Made by a program: the position numbers and the translations under genes
Shown: one piece after another, positions 1-6,367 of the stretch
Layout of the letters: each line of letters opens with the position of its first letter
Numbering within the stretch: position 1 is the stretch's first letter
Assembly: GCA_021811205.1 (NCBI GenBank)
Contig: JAJZPK010000145.1
Coordinates: 1-6,591 of the forward strand
Direction of reading: 5' to 3'
Source of the DNA: Pseudomonadota bacterium
Lineage (GTDB): Bacteria > Pseudomonadota > Gammaproteobacteria > Burkholderiales > JABEVD01
Length of the DNA: 6,591 nt
The notes under the pieces: model-generated
The model's input: the letters and a program-made list of their open reading frames with translations, nothing else
Told to the model about the DNA's origin: nothing
Database searches by the model: none

Positions 1-19
1 CGCCCATGAGGGAATTCAT
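1..19 (-). CDS. Probable 5' end of a divergent gene (partial, unidentified)
   Basis: On the minus strand an ATG at 19-17 opens a frame that runs off the window edge and reads MNSLMG. It is preceded at 31-25 by AAGGAGG, a near-perfect Shine-Dalgarno with 5 nt spacing, which is a better ribosome binding site than most full genes here have. The call rests on this signal and on the divergent arrangement with the phosphatase gene at 70. Six residues are too few to name a product. The alternative is a chance match, since the same bases also lie in the spacer of the plus-strand promoter. Confidence 0.5.
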
Positions 20-41
20 GCAGGCCTCCTTCTGTTATAAT
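15..41 (+). promoter_or_regulatory. Extended -10 promoter for the tyrosine phosphatase gene
   Basis: TGTTATAAT at 33-41 is a perfect TATAAT hexamer with the TGn extension of an extended -10 promoter. The -35 region is poor (TTCATG at 15-20 with 15-nt spacing, or AATTCA at 13-18 with 17 nt), as is usual for extended -10 promoters. Transcription would start near 48, leaving a leader of about 22 nt before the ATG at 70. The element is inferred from sequence only. Confidence 0.6.
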
Positions 42-69
42 CAATTGAAATATTAACACTCTGAAGTAA

Positions 70-546
70 ATGGAAAAAACAAACGTATTGTTCGTCTGCA
101 TGGGCAACATCTGCCGCTCTCCCACTGCGGAGGCGGTATTCAGGCGCAAGGTCGAAGAGGCAGGCGTCTCCGCAAGGTTTCATATCGATTCGGCAGGCAC
201 GCACGCTTACCACATCGGCAATCCTCCGGACGGGCGTTCGATGCGCGCGGCGATGAGCCGAGGCTACGACATGAGTTCACTGCGGGCAAGGCAGGTCGGC
301 AAGGAGGATTTCCTGAAGTTCGACCATATTCTGGCGATGGACAGGGACAATCTTTCGATATTGAAGCGCATCGCAGGCCCGGAGCTCGAAGCCAAGGCGA
401 TGCTCTTCATGGAGTATTCCAGCGAATTTCCAGACAAGGAAGTGCCGGATCCCTATTACGGCGGGCAGCAAGGATTCGAGATCGTGCTCGACCGGATAGA
501 AAGCGCATCAAGCGGGCTGCTTCAGGCCATTCTGGCAGCCCGCTGA
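70..546 (+). CDS. Low-molecular-weight protein tyrosine phosphatase
   Basis: A cytoplasmic phosphatase of 158 residues, the usual length for the family, which hydrolyses phosphotyrosine through a cysteinyl-phosphate intermediate. The P-loop is VCMGNICRSP near the N-terminus, a C-x5-R-S motif with nucleophile C10, R16 and S17; a second cysteine (C15) sits inside the loop, as in many family members. The general-acid loop is DPYYGG, with D127 and the two tyrosines 129-130. The start at 70 puts the first beta strand (NVLFVC) in its normal place; the ribosome binding site is weak (CTGAAG at 61-66). The family includes Wzb/Etp-type regulators of exopolysaccharide kinases, but no kinase or capsule gene is next to it, so the substrate cannot be named. 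It converges on rne with only 3 bp between the stop codons. The family call is very secure; the biological role is open. Confidence 0.95.
   Translation: MEKTNVLFVCMGNICRSPTAEAVFRRKVEEAGVSARFHIDSAGTHAYHIGNPPDGRSMRAAMSRGYDMSSLRARQVGKEDFLKFDHILAMDRDNLSILKRIAGPELEAKAMLFMEYSSEFPDKEVPDPYYGGQQGFEIVLDRIESASSGLLQAILAAR
511..544. terminator. Inverted repeat at the convergent phosphatase/rne junction
   Basis: AGCGGGCTGC at 511-520 and GCAGCCCGCT at 535-544 are perfect 10-bp complements. An inner CAG/CTG (523-525/532-534) can extend the stem past a 2-nt bulge, leaving a 6-nt loop. The repeat forms the last codons of the phosphatase gene and ends on the first base of its TGA. Read the other way, it begins 5 nt after the rne stop codon, so it is correctly placed to end the rne transcript or protect its 3' end. 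Neither side has a proper T-run (minus strand continues TGATGCGCTTTC), so it is not a classical intrinsic terminator. A 3' stabilising hairpin or a Rho-assisted end is equally possible. Confidence 0.5.
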
Positions 547-549
547 AGC

Positions 550-2877
550 TCATTCTGCGCGTTTCGTCTCCACCTGCATCAGGGGTTCCTGGGCCTCGAT
601 GGGCGCGATATTGCGCGTCCTGCGGCGTCTGGGCTGAGTCCTCGCCTTTTCGAAGTCGGCCTCGGCAGAAGTCATTTCGACCTTTTCTGGATTCGTTTCA
701 ACCTGCTGCAGGAGCGGTTCTTCGGCAGCCGCTTTCCTGGATGGCTTCGGCTTTGCTGCTGCTTTGGGCTTCGCGTATTCGACGGCGGCTGCCTGAGGCT
801 TCGCGTACTCGATGATCGCTTCTATGCTGGCAGGGGCTTTATCCTGCCTGCCTCGCCCCCTGGGCTTCGCGTATTCGATAGTTGCCTCGATCGTCTTCGG
901 CCTTGCATATTCGATGGTCGCTTCGAGCTGGGTAGTCATCGACTCCTGACGTTCCCCCCTGGATCTGTCTCTCCTGCCGCGGCGCCGCTTGCCTCTGACT
1001 TCTCCTTCGCGCTTCTCTTCGATCGGCTTTTCGACAGGCTCTGCTGCCAGGACAGGCTTTTCCTGCTTTTCCGGCCTCTCGCGCTCGGGGCGCGGCTTCT
1101 GCTGTGCCTGGCGATGCTGGGGTTTTTGCTGCGCCTGGCGCTGTGGTTTTTCCCTGGCCGGTACAGGTTTGGGCTGGATTTTCGGTGCGGGCGCTTCCTC
1201 GGTCCTGAACCAAGAGAACATCTTCTCGAAGAAGGTAGGCTTTTTCTCTTCGACCTTCACCGCGACCGGCGCGGGCTGATCGGGCGTGATGCCTTTCACG
1301 GCAGCTTCCTGTCTGGGTTTTGCTTCCCTTGAAGGTTCTCCCACGACTTCCTCCAGCGGCTTTTCGACGAGCTGGTAGCTTGCAGCGGATTCGCTCGAAC
1401 CGATTTCGTCGTGTCGGATACGGGTGATCGTGTAGTTGGGGGTCTCGATGTGCATGTTCGGGATCAGTACGACGCCCACCCTGAGCCTCGATTCGATCGC
1501 GTGGATGTCAGCCCTTTTTTCGTTGAGCAGGAACGTTGCGACGTCCACTGGAACCTGCGCGCGCACCAGCGCGCTGTTGTCCTTCATCGCTTCTTCCTGG
1601 ATGATCCTCAGGATGTGAAGGGCGGATGACTCGATTCCTCTGATATGGCCCGTGCCGTGGCAGCGCGGGCAGGGCATGTGGCTCGACTCGCCGAGAGAGG
1701 GCTGGAGCCGCTGGCGAGAAAGTTCGAGCAGCCCGAAGCGGGATATCTTGCCTGTCTGGACGCGCGCGCGATCGTGCCTCAGTGCGTCCCTCAACCTGTT
1801 TTCGACTTCCCGCTGGTTTTTGCCGCTTTCCATGTCGATGAAGTCGATCACGATGAGGCCACCCAGATCACGCAATCTCAACTGCCTGGCGATCTCGTCG
1901 GCGGCTTCCAGATTGGTGTTGAAGGCGGTGTGTTCGATGTCCGCACCTTTGGTGGCTCTCGCCGAATTGACGTCGACCGAGACGAGCGCTTCGGTATGGT
2001 CGATCACGATCGCGCCTCCGGATGGCAGGGTGACGGTGCGCGAATAGGCGGTTTCGATCTGGTGTTCGATCTGGAAACGCGAGAAAAGGGGAATGTCGTC
2101 GCTGTAATACTTGACCCGGTTGACGTTGGCTGGCATCACGTGGCTCATGAACTGCTTGGCCTGCTGATAGATGTCTTCCGTGTCGATCAGGATTTCGCCG
2201 ATGTCCTGGTTGAAATAGTCGCGGATTGCGCGGATGACCAGGCTGCTTTCCTGATAGATCAGGAAGGCGCCGCTCTGCAGTTTCGATGCATTCTCGATCG
2301 CAGTCCACAGCTGCAGCAGGTAGTTGAGGTCCCATTGCAGTTCCTCGAGCGACCTTCCGATCCCGGCCGTCCTGGCGATGATGCTCATGCCGTGGGGCGT
2401 GTCGAGCTGCGCCATGATGTCGCGCAGTTCGTTGCGATCTTCGCCTTCTATCCTCCTGGAGACGCCGCCGCCCCTGGGGTTGTTGGGCATCAGGACGAGA
2501 TAGCGTCCTGCCAGGCTGATGTAGGTTGTAAGCGCAGCGCCCTTCGTGCCGCGCTCGTCCTTGTCGACCTGGACGATGACTTCCTGCTTTTCCTTCAGGA
2601 CATCCTGGATCCTGGCGCGTCCAACGTCCGAGGTTTCCCCCTGGAAATAGCTTTTCGCGATTTCCTTGAAGGGAAGAAAGCCGTGCCGCTCGCCGCCGTA
2701 ATCGACGAAAGCGGCTTCAAGACTGGGCTCTATTCTGGTGATGACGCCCTTGTAAATGTTGCTTTTTCTTTGTTCCTTTCCAGATGATTCTATGTCCAGG
2801 TCGATCAGCTTCTGACCATCCACTATCGCGACCCTGAGTTCTTCGGCCTGGGTCGCATTGAACAACATGCGTTTCAT
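550..2877 (-). CDS. rne: Ribonuclease E
   Basis: The endoribonuclease that starts most mRNA decay and processes rRNA and tRNA precursors, cutting single-stranded AU-rich RNA; it scaffolds the degradosome at the inner membrane. The 775-residue product has a catalytic half aligning with E. coli RNase E almost without gaps: S1 domain about 38-120, 5'-monophosphate sensor R169 and T170 (ARTAGIG), Mg-binding D302 (VDVNSARAT) and D345 (LIVIDFIDM), and the Zn-link CPRC at 403-406. Residues 547-558 ([12 protein letters not shown]) form an aromatic amphipathic helix where E. coli has its membrane-targeting segment. The tail is low-complexity: RQAQQKP twice (580-595), an Arg-rich stretch (628-643), four IEYAKP-type repeats (652-705), a second Arg-rich patch (749-755) and a repeated PLxQVET. 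At 775 residues it is much shorter than the E. coli protein (about 1061) but longer than RNase G (about 490), which has no such tail. The start matches E. coli MKRMLINATQ. It is transcribed divergently from rluC. Confidence 0.97.
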   Translation of the reverse strand: MKRMLFNATQAEELRVAIVDGQKLIDLDIESSGKEQRKSNIYKGVITRIEPSLEAAFVDYGGERHGFLPFKEIAKSYFQGETSDVGRARIQDVLKEKQEVIVQVDKDERGTKGAALTTYISLAGRYLVLMPNNPRGGGVSRRIEGEDRNELRDIMAQLDTPHGMSIIARTAGIGRSLEELQWDLNYLLQLWTAIENASKLQSGAFLIYQESSLVIRAIRDYFNQDIGEILIDTEDIYQQAKQFMSHVMPANVNRVKYYSDDIPLFSRFQIEHQIETAYSRTVTLPSGGAIVIDHTEALVSVDVNSARATKGADIEHTAFNTNLEAADEIARQLRLRDLGGLIVIDFIDMESGKNQREVENRLRDALRHDRARVQTGKISRFGLLELSRQRLQPSLGESSHMPCPRCHGTGHIRGIESSALHILRIIQEEAMKDNSALVRAQVPVDVATFLLNEKRADIHAIESRLRVGVVLIPNMHIETPNYTITRIRHDEIGSSESAASYQLVEKPLEEVVGEPSREAKPRQEAAVKGITPDQPAPVAVKVEEKKPTFFEKMFSWFRTEEAPAPKIQPKPVPAREKPQRQAQQKPQHRQAQQKPRPERERPEKQEKPVLAAEPVEKPIEEKREGEVRGKRRRGRRDRSRGERQESMTTQLEATIEYARPKTIEATIEYAKPRGRGRQDKAPASIEAIIEYAKPQAAAVEYAKPKAAAKPKPSRKAAAEEPLLQQVETNPEKVEMTSAEADFEKARTQPRRRRTRNIAPIEAQEPLMQVETKRAE
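763..924 (-). repeat. IEYAKP repeat array in the RNase E tail
   Basis: Four degenerate copies occur in residues 652-705: [30 protein letters not shown] and AAVEYAKPK. The DNA keeps a matching core (plus strand GGCTTCGCGTATTCGA and variants), which points to duplication within the gene. The copies lie between two Arg-rich patches in the part of RNase E that normally carries short partner-binding or RNA-binding segments in disordered sequence. No partner can be assigned from the sequence. Confidence 0.8.
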
Positions 2878-2887
2878 TATTTATTTT

Positions 2888-2892
2888 CTCCC
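2888..2892 (-). promoter_or_regulatory. rne ribosome binding site
   Basis: On the minus strand GGGAG lies 10 nt upstream of the ATG at 2877, followed by an A-rich spacer. Its GGG falls inside a potential hairpin (2890-2908), so access to this site may be controlled by leader folding. Confidence 0.6.
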
Positions 2893-2930
2893 GCGCTCAT
2901 GACACGGGTGTCCTGCGCAACTTCCTGCGC
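2890..2930 (-). promoter_or_regulatory. rne leader with competing hairpins
   Basis: In the rne mRNA sense three small stems can be drawn. GCGCA/TGCGC (2926-2930 with 2915-2919) closes on loop GGAAGT. GACAC/GTGTC (2908-2912 with 2901-2905; 4 bp with loop CCCG) comes next. CCCGTG/CGCGGG (2903-2908 with 2890-2895, one wobble, loop of 7) covers the GGG of the ribosome binding site. The last two share bases and exclude each other. GCGCAGGA is also directly repeated with a 12-nt period (2923-2930 and 2911-2918). E. coli RNase E regulates its own mRNA through structured 5' UTR elements; a similar role here is inference, and no sequence homology to the E. coli leader is claimed. Confidence 0.4.
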
Positions 2931-3031
2931 TGCCAGACATCAGATTTCTATACGGAATTCATGATTCAGAGTCGGAGTTGCAAAGCCCTTTTAGGGAAGG
3001 GGGTGACGTGCCTTGAGCGCGCAAATCAATT

Positions 3032-3059
3032 ATTATCGCTACTTTGCCTGGTGAGCGAA
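3032..3059 (-). promoter_or_regulatory. Candidate rne promoter
   Basis: On the minus strand GATAAT (3037-3032) matches the -10 consensus at five of six positions. A weak -35, TTCGCT (3059-3054), sits 16 nt upstream. Transcription would start near 3025 and give a leader of about 150 nt containing the hairpins near the start codon. The -35 is poor, so the call is tentative. Confidence 0.35.
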
Positions 3060-3086
3060 CTTAACCATGGTTCCAAAAAATTCGGT

Positions 3087-3106
3087 GGCGCTTCGTTTGG
3101 AGCGCT
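3087..3106. other. Hairpin in the rne-rluC intergenic region, in the rluC leader
   Basis: GGCGCTTC (3087-3094) pairs with GGAGCGCT (3099-3106) through eight base pairs including two G-U wobbles, closing on loop GTTT. It lies 50 nt upstream of the rluC start. No T-run follows on the plus strand. On the minus strand a T6 tract (3080-3075) follows after six other bases, too far for a standard intrinsic terminator. With its two flanks, this is the only clear structure in the rluC-proximal half of the 278-bp intergenic region; I see no small ORF or RNA gene there, and no convincing rluC promoter. Confidence 0.35.
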
Positions 3107-3155
3107 CTTCAAGGATGCGAATGCAAATCCTAAAAGATAGTCAAGTATAAGCAAA

Positions 3156-4079
3156 ATGAGTGATCCATGCAAAGAATCTGTCACAAGACAGATCGTGGCG
3201 GAAGAAGATGCCGGGCAGCGCATTGACAATTATCTGTTTTCCCGTCTGAAAGGGGTGCCGAAAAGTCATGTCTACCGCATCCTGAGGAGCGGCGAAATCA
3301 GGGTCAACAGCAAACGGGTCGATGCTGCCTACAGGCTGCTCGAAGGGGATATTTTGCGCATCCCGCCCATCAGGGTCAGCGAAAGGAAGGAGAGAAGGCT
3401 GCCTGATTTTGCCATGCCCATCCTGTTCGAGGACGAATACCTGATCGCGATCGACAAGCCGGAAGGCGTGGCCGTGCACGGCGGAAGCGGCGTGAGCTTT
3501 GGTGTGATCGAGCAATTGCGTGCGAGCCGCAAGGATGCCCGGTTCCTCGAGCTTGTGCACAGGCTGGACCGAGATACTTCTGGCGTACTCCTGATCGCGA
3601 AAAAGCGCTCTGCTCTTGTCGAATTGCACCGTCAGATCAGGGAAGGGACCATTGAAAAATTCTACTTTGCCGTTGTGGCAGGCAAGTGGCAGAATCGGAA
3701 GCAGGATGTGAGGCTGCCGCTTCACAAGTACCTCACCGAGTCTGGCGAGAGACGGGTAAGCGTGAATCCTGAAGGATTGCCTTCCAGGACGGTTTTCACC
3801 CTGATGGAGCAGCAAGACAAGGCAAGCCTGCTGGAAGCCGACCTCAAGACGGGCAGGACCCATCAGATCAGGGTGCATCTGGCGCATCTTGGCTTTCCCA
3901 TCGTCGGTGACACGAAATACGGCAATGAAGCCCTGAACCGTGAAATTTCGAGGGCGGGCTATAAAAGAATGTATCTTCATGCGGCAAGGATAAAATTCAA
4001 TCATCCCGAAGGCAGGGCGATCATGATCGAATCGCAGCTTCCCGAAGCATTTCATAATTTAATGGAACACATGAAATAG
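3156..4079 (+). CDS. rluC: 23S rRNA pseudouridine synthase RluC
   Basis: This enzyme isomerises uridine to pseudouridine in 23S rRNA; E. coli RluC acts on U955, U2504 and U2580 near the peptidyl-transferase centre. The 307-residue protein has an N-terminal S4 RNA-binding domain (about 20-67) followed by the RluA-type catalytic domain. The catalytic motif HRLDRDTSG carries the essential aspartate D138. The later GRTHQIRVHLAH motif (233-244) is also typical. Divergent location next to rne and the S4 domain favour RluC over RluA (no S4) and RluD. Length matches the family. The ATG at 3156 lacks a good ribosome binding site but gives the expected N-terminus. It heads a probable operon: the next ATG follows its stop codon directly. 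RluD-like specificity cannot be excluded from sequence alone, but synteny makes it unlikely. Confidence 0.93.
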   Translation: MSDPCKESVTRQIVAEEDAGQRIDNYLFSRLKGVPKSHVYRILRSGEIRVNSKRVDAAYRLLEGDILRIPPIRVSERKERRLPDFAMPILFEDEYLIAIDKPEGVAVHGGSGVSFGVIEQLRASRKDARFLELVHRLDRDTSGVLLIAKKRSALVELHRQIREGTIEKFYFAVVAGKWQNRKQDVRLPLHKYLTESGERRVSVNPEGLPSRTVFTLMEQQDKASLLEADLKTGRTHQIRVHLAHLGFPIVGDTKYGNEALNREISRAGYKRMYLHAARIKFNHPEGRAIMIESQLPEAFHNLMEHMK

Positions 4080-4748
4080 ATGAAACAACATTATGATTTA
4101 ATAGTATTTGACTGGGATGGAACGCTCATGGATTCGGCCAGCGCCATCGTCAATTCGATACAGGCGGCGAGCATCGATGCGGGTTTTCCTGCGCCGTCTC
4201 CGGACGATGCGCGGCACATCATCGGGCTCGGTCTGATGGAGGCGATGGCCCATCTTTTTCCGGATGCAAAGCGCGAGGATTGTGCAAGGCTCGCCGACTG
4301 CTATCGGCACCATTATCTGAAGGCGGTTGATGAGGGCATCCATCTTTTCGAGGGTGCGCAGGAGACCGTTGAATACCTCAAGGACTCCGGCTACATGCTT
4401 GCTGTCGCGACAGGCAAGAGCAGGCGCGGTCTGGATTCCGCCTTTCAATCATCAGGCTTGGGCCATTTTTTCAATGCGAGCCGCTGCGCCGACGAATCGC
4501 TTTCCAAGCCCCATCCCGCCATGCTTCTCGAATTGATGGAAAGGCTGGGCGCCAACCCTGAAAAAACCGTGATGATCGGCGACACCACGCACGATCTGCA
4601 GATGGCCGCCAACGCGGGCGTCGAATCACTCGCGCTTTGCCACGGCGCCCATCCTCAGAGCGCATTGATGGCACTTGAACCGCTCGCCTGCCTGAACGAT
4701 TTTTCCGAATTGCGGTCATGGTTTGAAAGGAGGGAAGCCCATGTCTGA
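4080..4748 (+). CDS. HAD-family phosphatase, phosphoglycolate phosphatase-like
   Basis: A soluble phosphohydrolase of the haloacid dehalogenase superfamily with 222 residues. All four HAD motifs are intact: DWDGTLMDS with nucleophile D11 and acid/base D13; T111 in VATGKSRRG; K143 in SKPHP; and the Mg-binding GDTTHD with D168 and D172. The helical cap between motifs I and II (about 20-85) is the type seen in Gph and related phosphatases. In betaproteobacteria the gene after rluC is commonly annotated as gph or simply HAD hydrolase; the true substrate (2-phosphoglycolate or another small phosphate ester) is not visible in the sequence. The ATG abuts the rluC stop with no intervening base and only a weak GGAAC upstream, suggesting translational coupling. 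Its last 8 bp overlap sppA. Confidence 0.9.
   Translation: MKQHYDLIVFDWDGTLMDSASAIVNSIQAASIDAGFPAPSPDDARHIIGLGLMEAMAHLFPDAKREDCARLADCYRHHYLKAVDEGIHLFEGAQETVEYLKDSGYMLAVATGKSRRGLDSAFQSSGLGHFFNASRCADESLSKPHPAMLLELMERLGANPEKTVMIGDTTHDLQMAANAGVESLALCHGAHPQSALMALEPLACLNDFSELRSWFERREAHV
4726..4733 (+). promoter_or_regulatory. sppA ribosome binding site
   Basis: AAAGGAGG, a near-perfect Shine-Dalgarno, sits 7 nt before the ATG at 4741. It fixes the sppA start there rather than at the in-frame TTG at 4723. It lies inside the end of the HAD phosphatase gene. Confidence 0.85.
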
Positions 4749-5664
4749 AAACTGGGAAAGAGATACGCTCGAAAAATTGGCCTTTTCCGTTCTCCAGGAG
4801 CAAAAAAGAGCGAGGCACTGGGGCATCTTCTTCAAGCTGCTGGCCTTCATTTTCCTTTTCTCGCTTCTTTATCTCGCCTATCGGGGGAACAGCGAGATCA
4901 GCCCCAAATTTTCCGGCAAGCATACCGCGCTGATCGAGCTCAACGGGCCGATCGCCGCCAACACGCCTGCAGGAGCCGAGCAGATCAATGAAAGTCTGGA
5001 CGATGCGTTCAAGGACAAGGACACCAAAGGGGTGATCCTGCAGATCGACAGCCCGGGCGGAAGCCCGGTGCAGGCGGGCCAGATCAACGACGAGATCACC
5101 AGGCTGAGAAAGCGCTATCCCAAGATTCCCATCTATGCCGTGGTCGGCGATATGTGCGCATCTGGCGCCTATTACATCGCGGTTGCAACCGACAAGATAT
5201 TCGTCGACAAGGCGAGCATAGTCGGCTCGATCGGCGTATTGATGGACGGATTCGGGTTCACCGGCACCATGCAGAAGCTGGGCGTCGAGAGGAGGCTCCT
5301 GACCGCAGGCGTGAACAAGGGGTTTCTCGATCCTTTTTCTCCGATGAGCGACAAGCAGAAGGCCTATGCGCTCGGCATGCTGGAAGATATCCACAAGCAA
5401 TTCATCCATGCGGTGAAGGTGGGCAGGGGAAATCGCCTGAAGGATGCGCCTGACCTGTTCAGCGGACTCGTCTGGACGGGAGAAAAAAGCATTTCGATGG
5501 GACTGGCAGATGCGTATGGCACGACCGATTCTGTCGCGAGGCAGGTCATAGGCGCCGAGCAGATCGTCGACTATTCGCCCAAGGAAAACCTCGCGCTGCG
5601 CTTTGCCAAGAAATTCGGCGTCAGCATGGCAGGCGTCTTCATGCAGTCGATGGACTTGCGCTAG
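4741..5664 (+). CDS. sppA: Signal peptide peptidase SppA, short form (S49 serine peptidase)
   Basis: An inner-membrane peptidase thought to degrade leftover signal peptides and other membrane-bound fragments. The 307-residue protein is the short, single-domain form (as in Bacillus) rather than the duplicated E. coli form of about 618 residues. A hydrophobic segment at about 28-47 (rich in F, L and I) with basic residues before it is a single N-terminal membrane anchor; the catalytic domain would face the periplasm. DSPGG (103-107) is a conserved family motif. The catalytic serine is S141 in MCASGAYYIA. The lysine of the Ser-Lys dyad is most likely K193 in NKGFLDPFSPMS; the 52-residue spacing equals that of B. 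subtilis SppA (S147/K199). It overlaps the upstream HAD gene by 8 bp. Its stop codon shares CTAG with that of the opposing methyltransferase gene. Confidence 0.93.
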   Translation: MSENWERDTLEKLAFSVLQEQKRARHWGIFFKLLAFIFLFSLLYLAYRGNSEISPKFSGKHTALIELNGPIAANTPAGAEQINESLDDAFKDKDTKGVILQIDSPGGSPVQAGQINDEITRLRKRYPKIPIYAVVGDMCASGAYYIAVATDKIFVDKASIVGSIGVLMDGFGFTGTMQKLGVERRLLTAGVNKGFLDPFSPMSDKQKAYALGMLEDIHKQFIHAVKVGRGNRLKDAPDLFSGLVWTGEKSISMGLADAYGTTDSVARQVIGAEQIVDYSPKENLALRFAKKFGVSMAGVFMQSMDLR

Positions 5665-5698
5665 GCCTTGATCAGAAACACGGAAGGGCGCTTGTCCA
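5651..5698. terminator. Imperfect inverted repeat at the sppA/methyltransferase junction
   Basis: TGGAC-TT-GCGC (5651-5661) faces GCGC-TT-GTCCA (5688-5698), giving 5 bp, a TT/TT internal loop and 4 bp. Inner CCTT (5666-5669) and AAGG (5684-5687) can extend the stem past a 4-nt bulge. The structure is centred just beyond the shared stop codons at 5661-5664 and could be formed by either transcript. There is no T-run, so termination is only a suggestion. Confidence 0.3.
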
Positions 5699-6359
5699 GT
5701 TCGGCTCCCTTCCAGCTTCTGATCGGTTTCGTCACGATCGATTCCGTCTCAAGGGTGAGATCGGTCGCGATCGAGAGTTGAGTGTCCCCCCGGCAGTTTT
5801 CGATGAGCGCATCCAGGAGGCGCTTGTTCCGGTAAGGCGTCTCGATGAAGATCTGGGTCTCATCCCATTCTCTGGACGCCTTTTCGATGGCCATGATCTT
5901 CTTTTCCAGGTCCGCTTTTTCGACAGGGAGATAGCCGTGGAAACAAAAGCGTTGCCCGCCGAGCCCTGAAGCCATCAGGGAAAGCAGAATGGAAGAGGGG
6001 CCGACGAGCGGCGCGACCCTGATGCCTTTCTTGTGGGCGAGCGCGACGAGATCAGATCCAGGGTCGGCCACGGCAGGGCATCCCGCTTCCGAAATCAGTC
6101 CGACATCCCGTCCACCCAGAAGCGGCGAAAGAAGCGCTTCGATCTCCATCTTGGAAGTATGTTCGTCAAGGACGTGGAATTCGATCTGCTGCAAGGGAAT
6201 TTTCGTTTTGCAGCGCTTGAGAAAATGCCTTGCGGATTTCGGATGCTCGACGATGAAGCAGGAAAGATCGGCAATGCGCGCCAGCACGTCCTGAGGCAGG
6301 ATGGTATCCAGGGGGCCTTCACCGAGCGGGGAAGGGACAAGGTAGAGTGTTCCGGTCAT
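5661..6359 (-). CDS. SAM-dependent methyltransferase, RsmI-like paralogue (tetrapyrrole methylase fold)
   Basis: The protein has 232 residues and belongs to the fold shared by tetrapyrrole methylases and RsmI, which 2'-O-methylates C1402 of 16S rRNA. It opens with TLYLVPSPLGEG, like the RsmI N-terminus. The SAM/substrate loop is GLISEAGCPAVADPGSDLV (87-105), where RsmI has a SDAGTPGISDPG-type sequence. VGPSSILLSLMASGL (119-133) and FIETPYRNKRLL (171-182) are the further family motifs. It is about 50 residues shorter than typical RsmI and its central loop diverges, so it is better called a paralogue than RsmI itself; its substrate is unknown. The start is set at 6359 by homology. An in-frame ATG at 6455 would run back through the neighbouring hpf-like control region and adds no family sequence. 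No ribosome binding site precedes 6359. Confidence 0.88.
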   Translation of the reverse strand: MTGTLYLVPSPLGEGPLDTILPQDVLARIADLSCFIVEHPKSARHFLKRCKTKIPLQQIEFHVLDEHTSKMEIEALLSPLLGGRDVGLISEAGCPAVADPGSDLVALAHKKGIRVAPLVGPSSILLSLMASGLGGQRFCFHGYLPVEKADLEKKIMAIEKASREWDETQIFIETPYRNKRLLDALIENCRGDTQLSIATDLTLETESIVTKPIRSWKGAELDKRPSVFLIKA

Positions 6360-6367
6360 GAGCGCTG

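Noticed and set aside
1645..2787. A 380-codon open frame on the plus strand opposite rne
   Set aside because: It lies wholly within the conserved catalytic region of rne, has no recognisable domain, and is explained by the codon bias of the rne strand in GC-rich DNA.
2954..2963. GGAATTCATG also present at 11-20
   Set aside because: Two 10-mers in 6.6 kb with no shared flanks. In one the CAT is a start codon on the minus strand and in the other it is not; most likely chance.
2986..2996. CCCT/AGGG mini-hairpin in the rne-rluC intergenic region
   Set aside because: A four-bp stem with a three-nt loop is too small to interpret.
3075..3106. Hairpin followed by T6 on the minus strand resembling an intrinsic terminator upstream of rne
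   Set aside because: Six non-T bases separate the stem from the T-run, and the likely rne promoter is downstream of it in the rne direction, so it would not be in the rne transcript.
3141..4055. A 304-codon open frame on the minus strand opposite rluC
   Set aside because: rluC has all its family motifs in the plus frame; the antisense frame shows no family features and no ribosome binding site of note.
4723..4740. Earlier in-frame TTG start for sppA
   Set aside because: The strong AAAGGAGG at 4726-4733 would be inside the coding sequence; it is ideally spaced for the ATG at 4741.
5053..5068. Six-bp GC hairpin with a GGAA tetraloop (CCGGGC/GCCCGG) within sppA
   Set aside because: It encodes the conserved SPGGSP stretch, so the amino-acid sequence and GC-rich codons explain the repeat without an RNA role.
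4471..5409. A 312-codon open frame on the minus strand across the HAD gene and sppA
   Set aside because: It spans two well-supported genes in antisense and has no recognisable motif.
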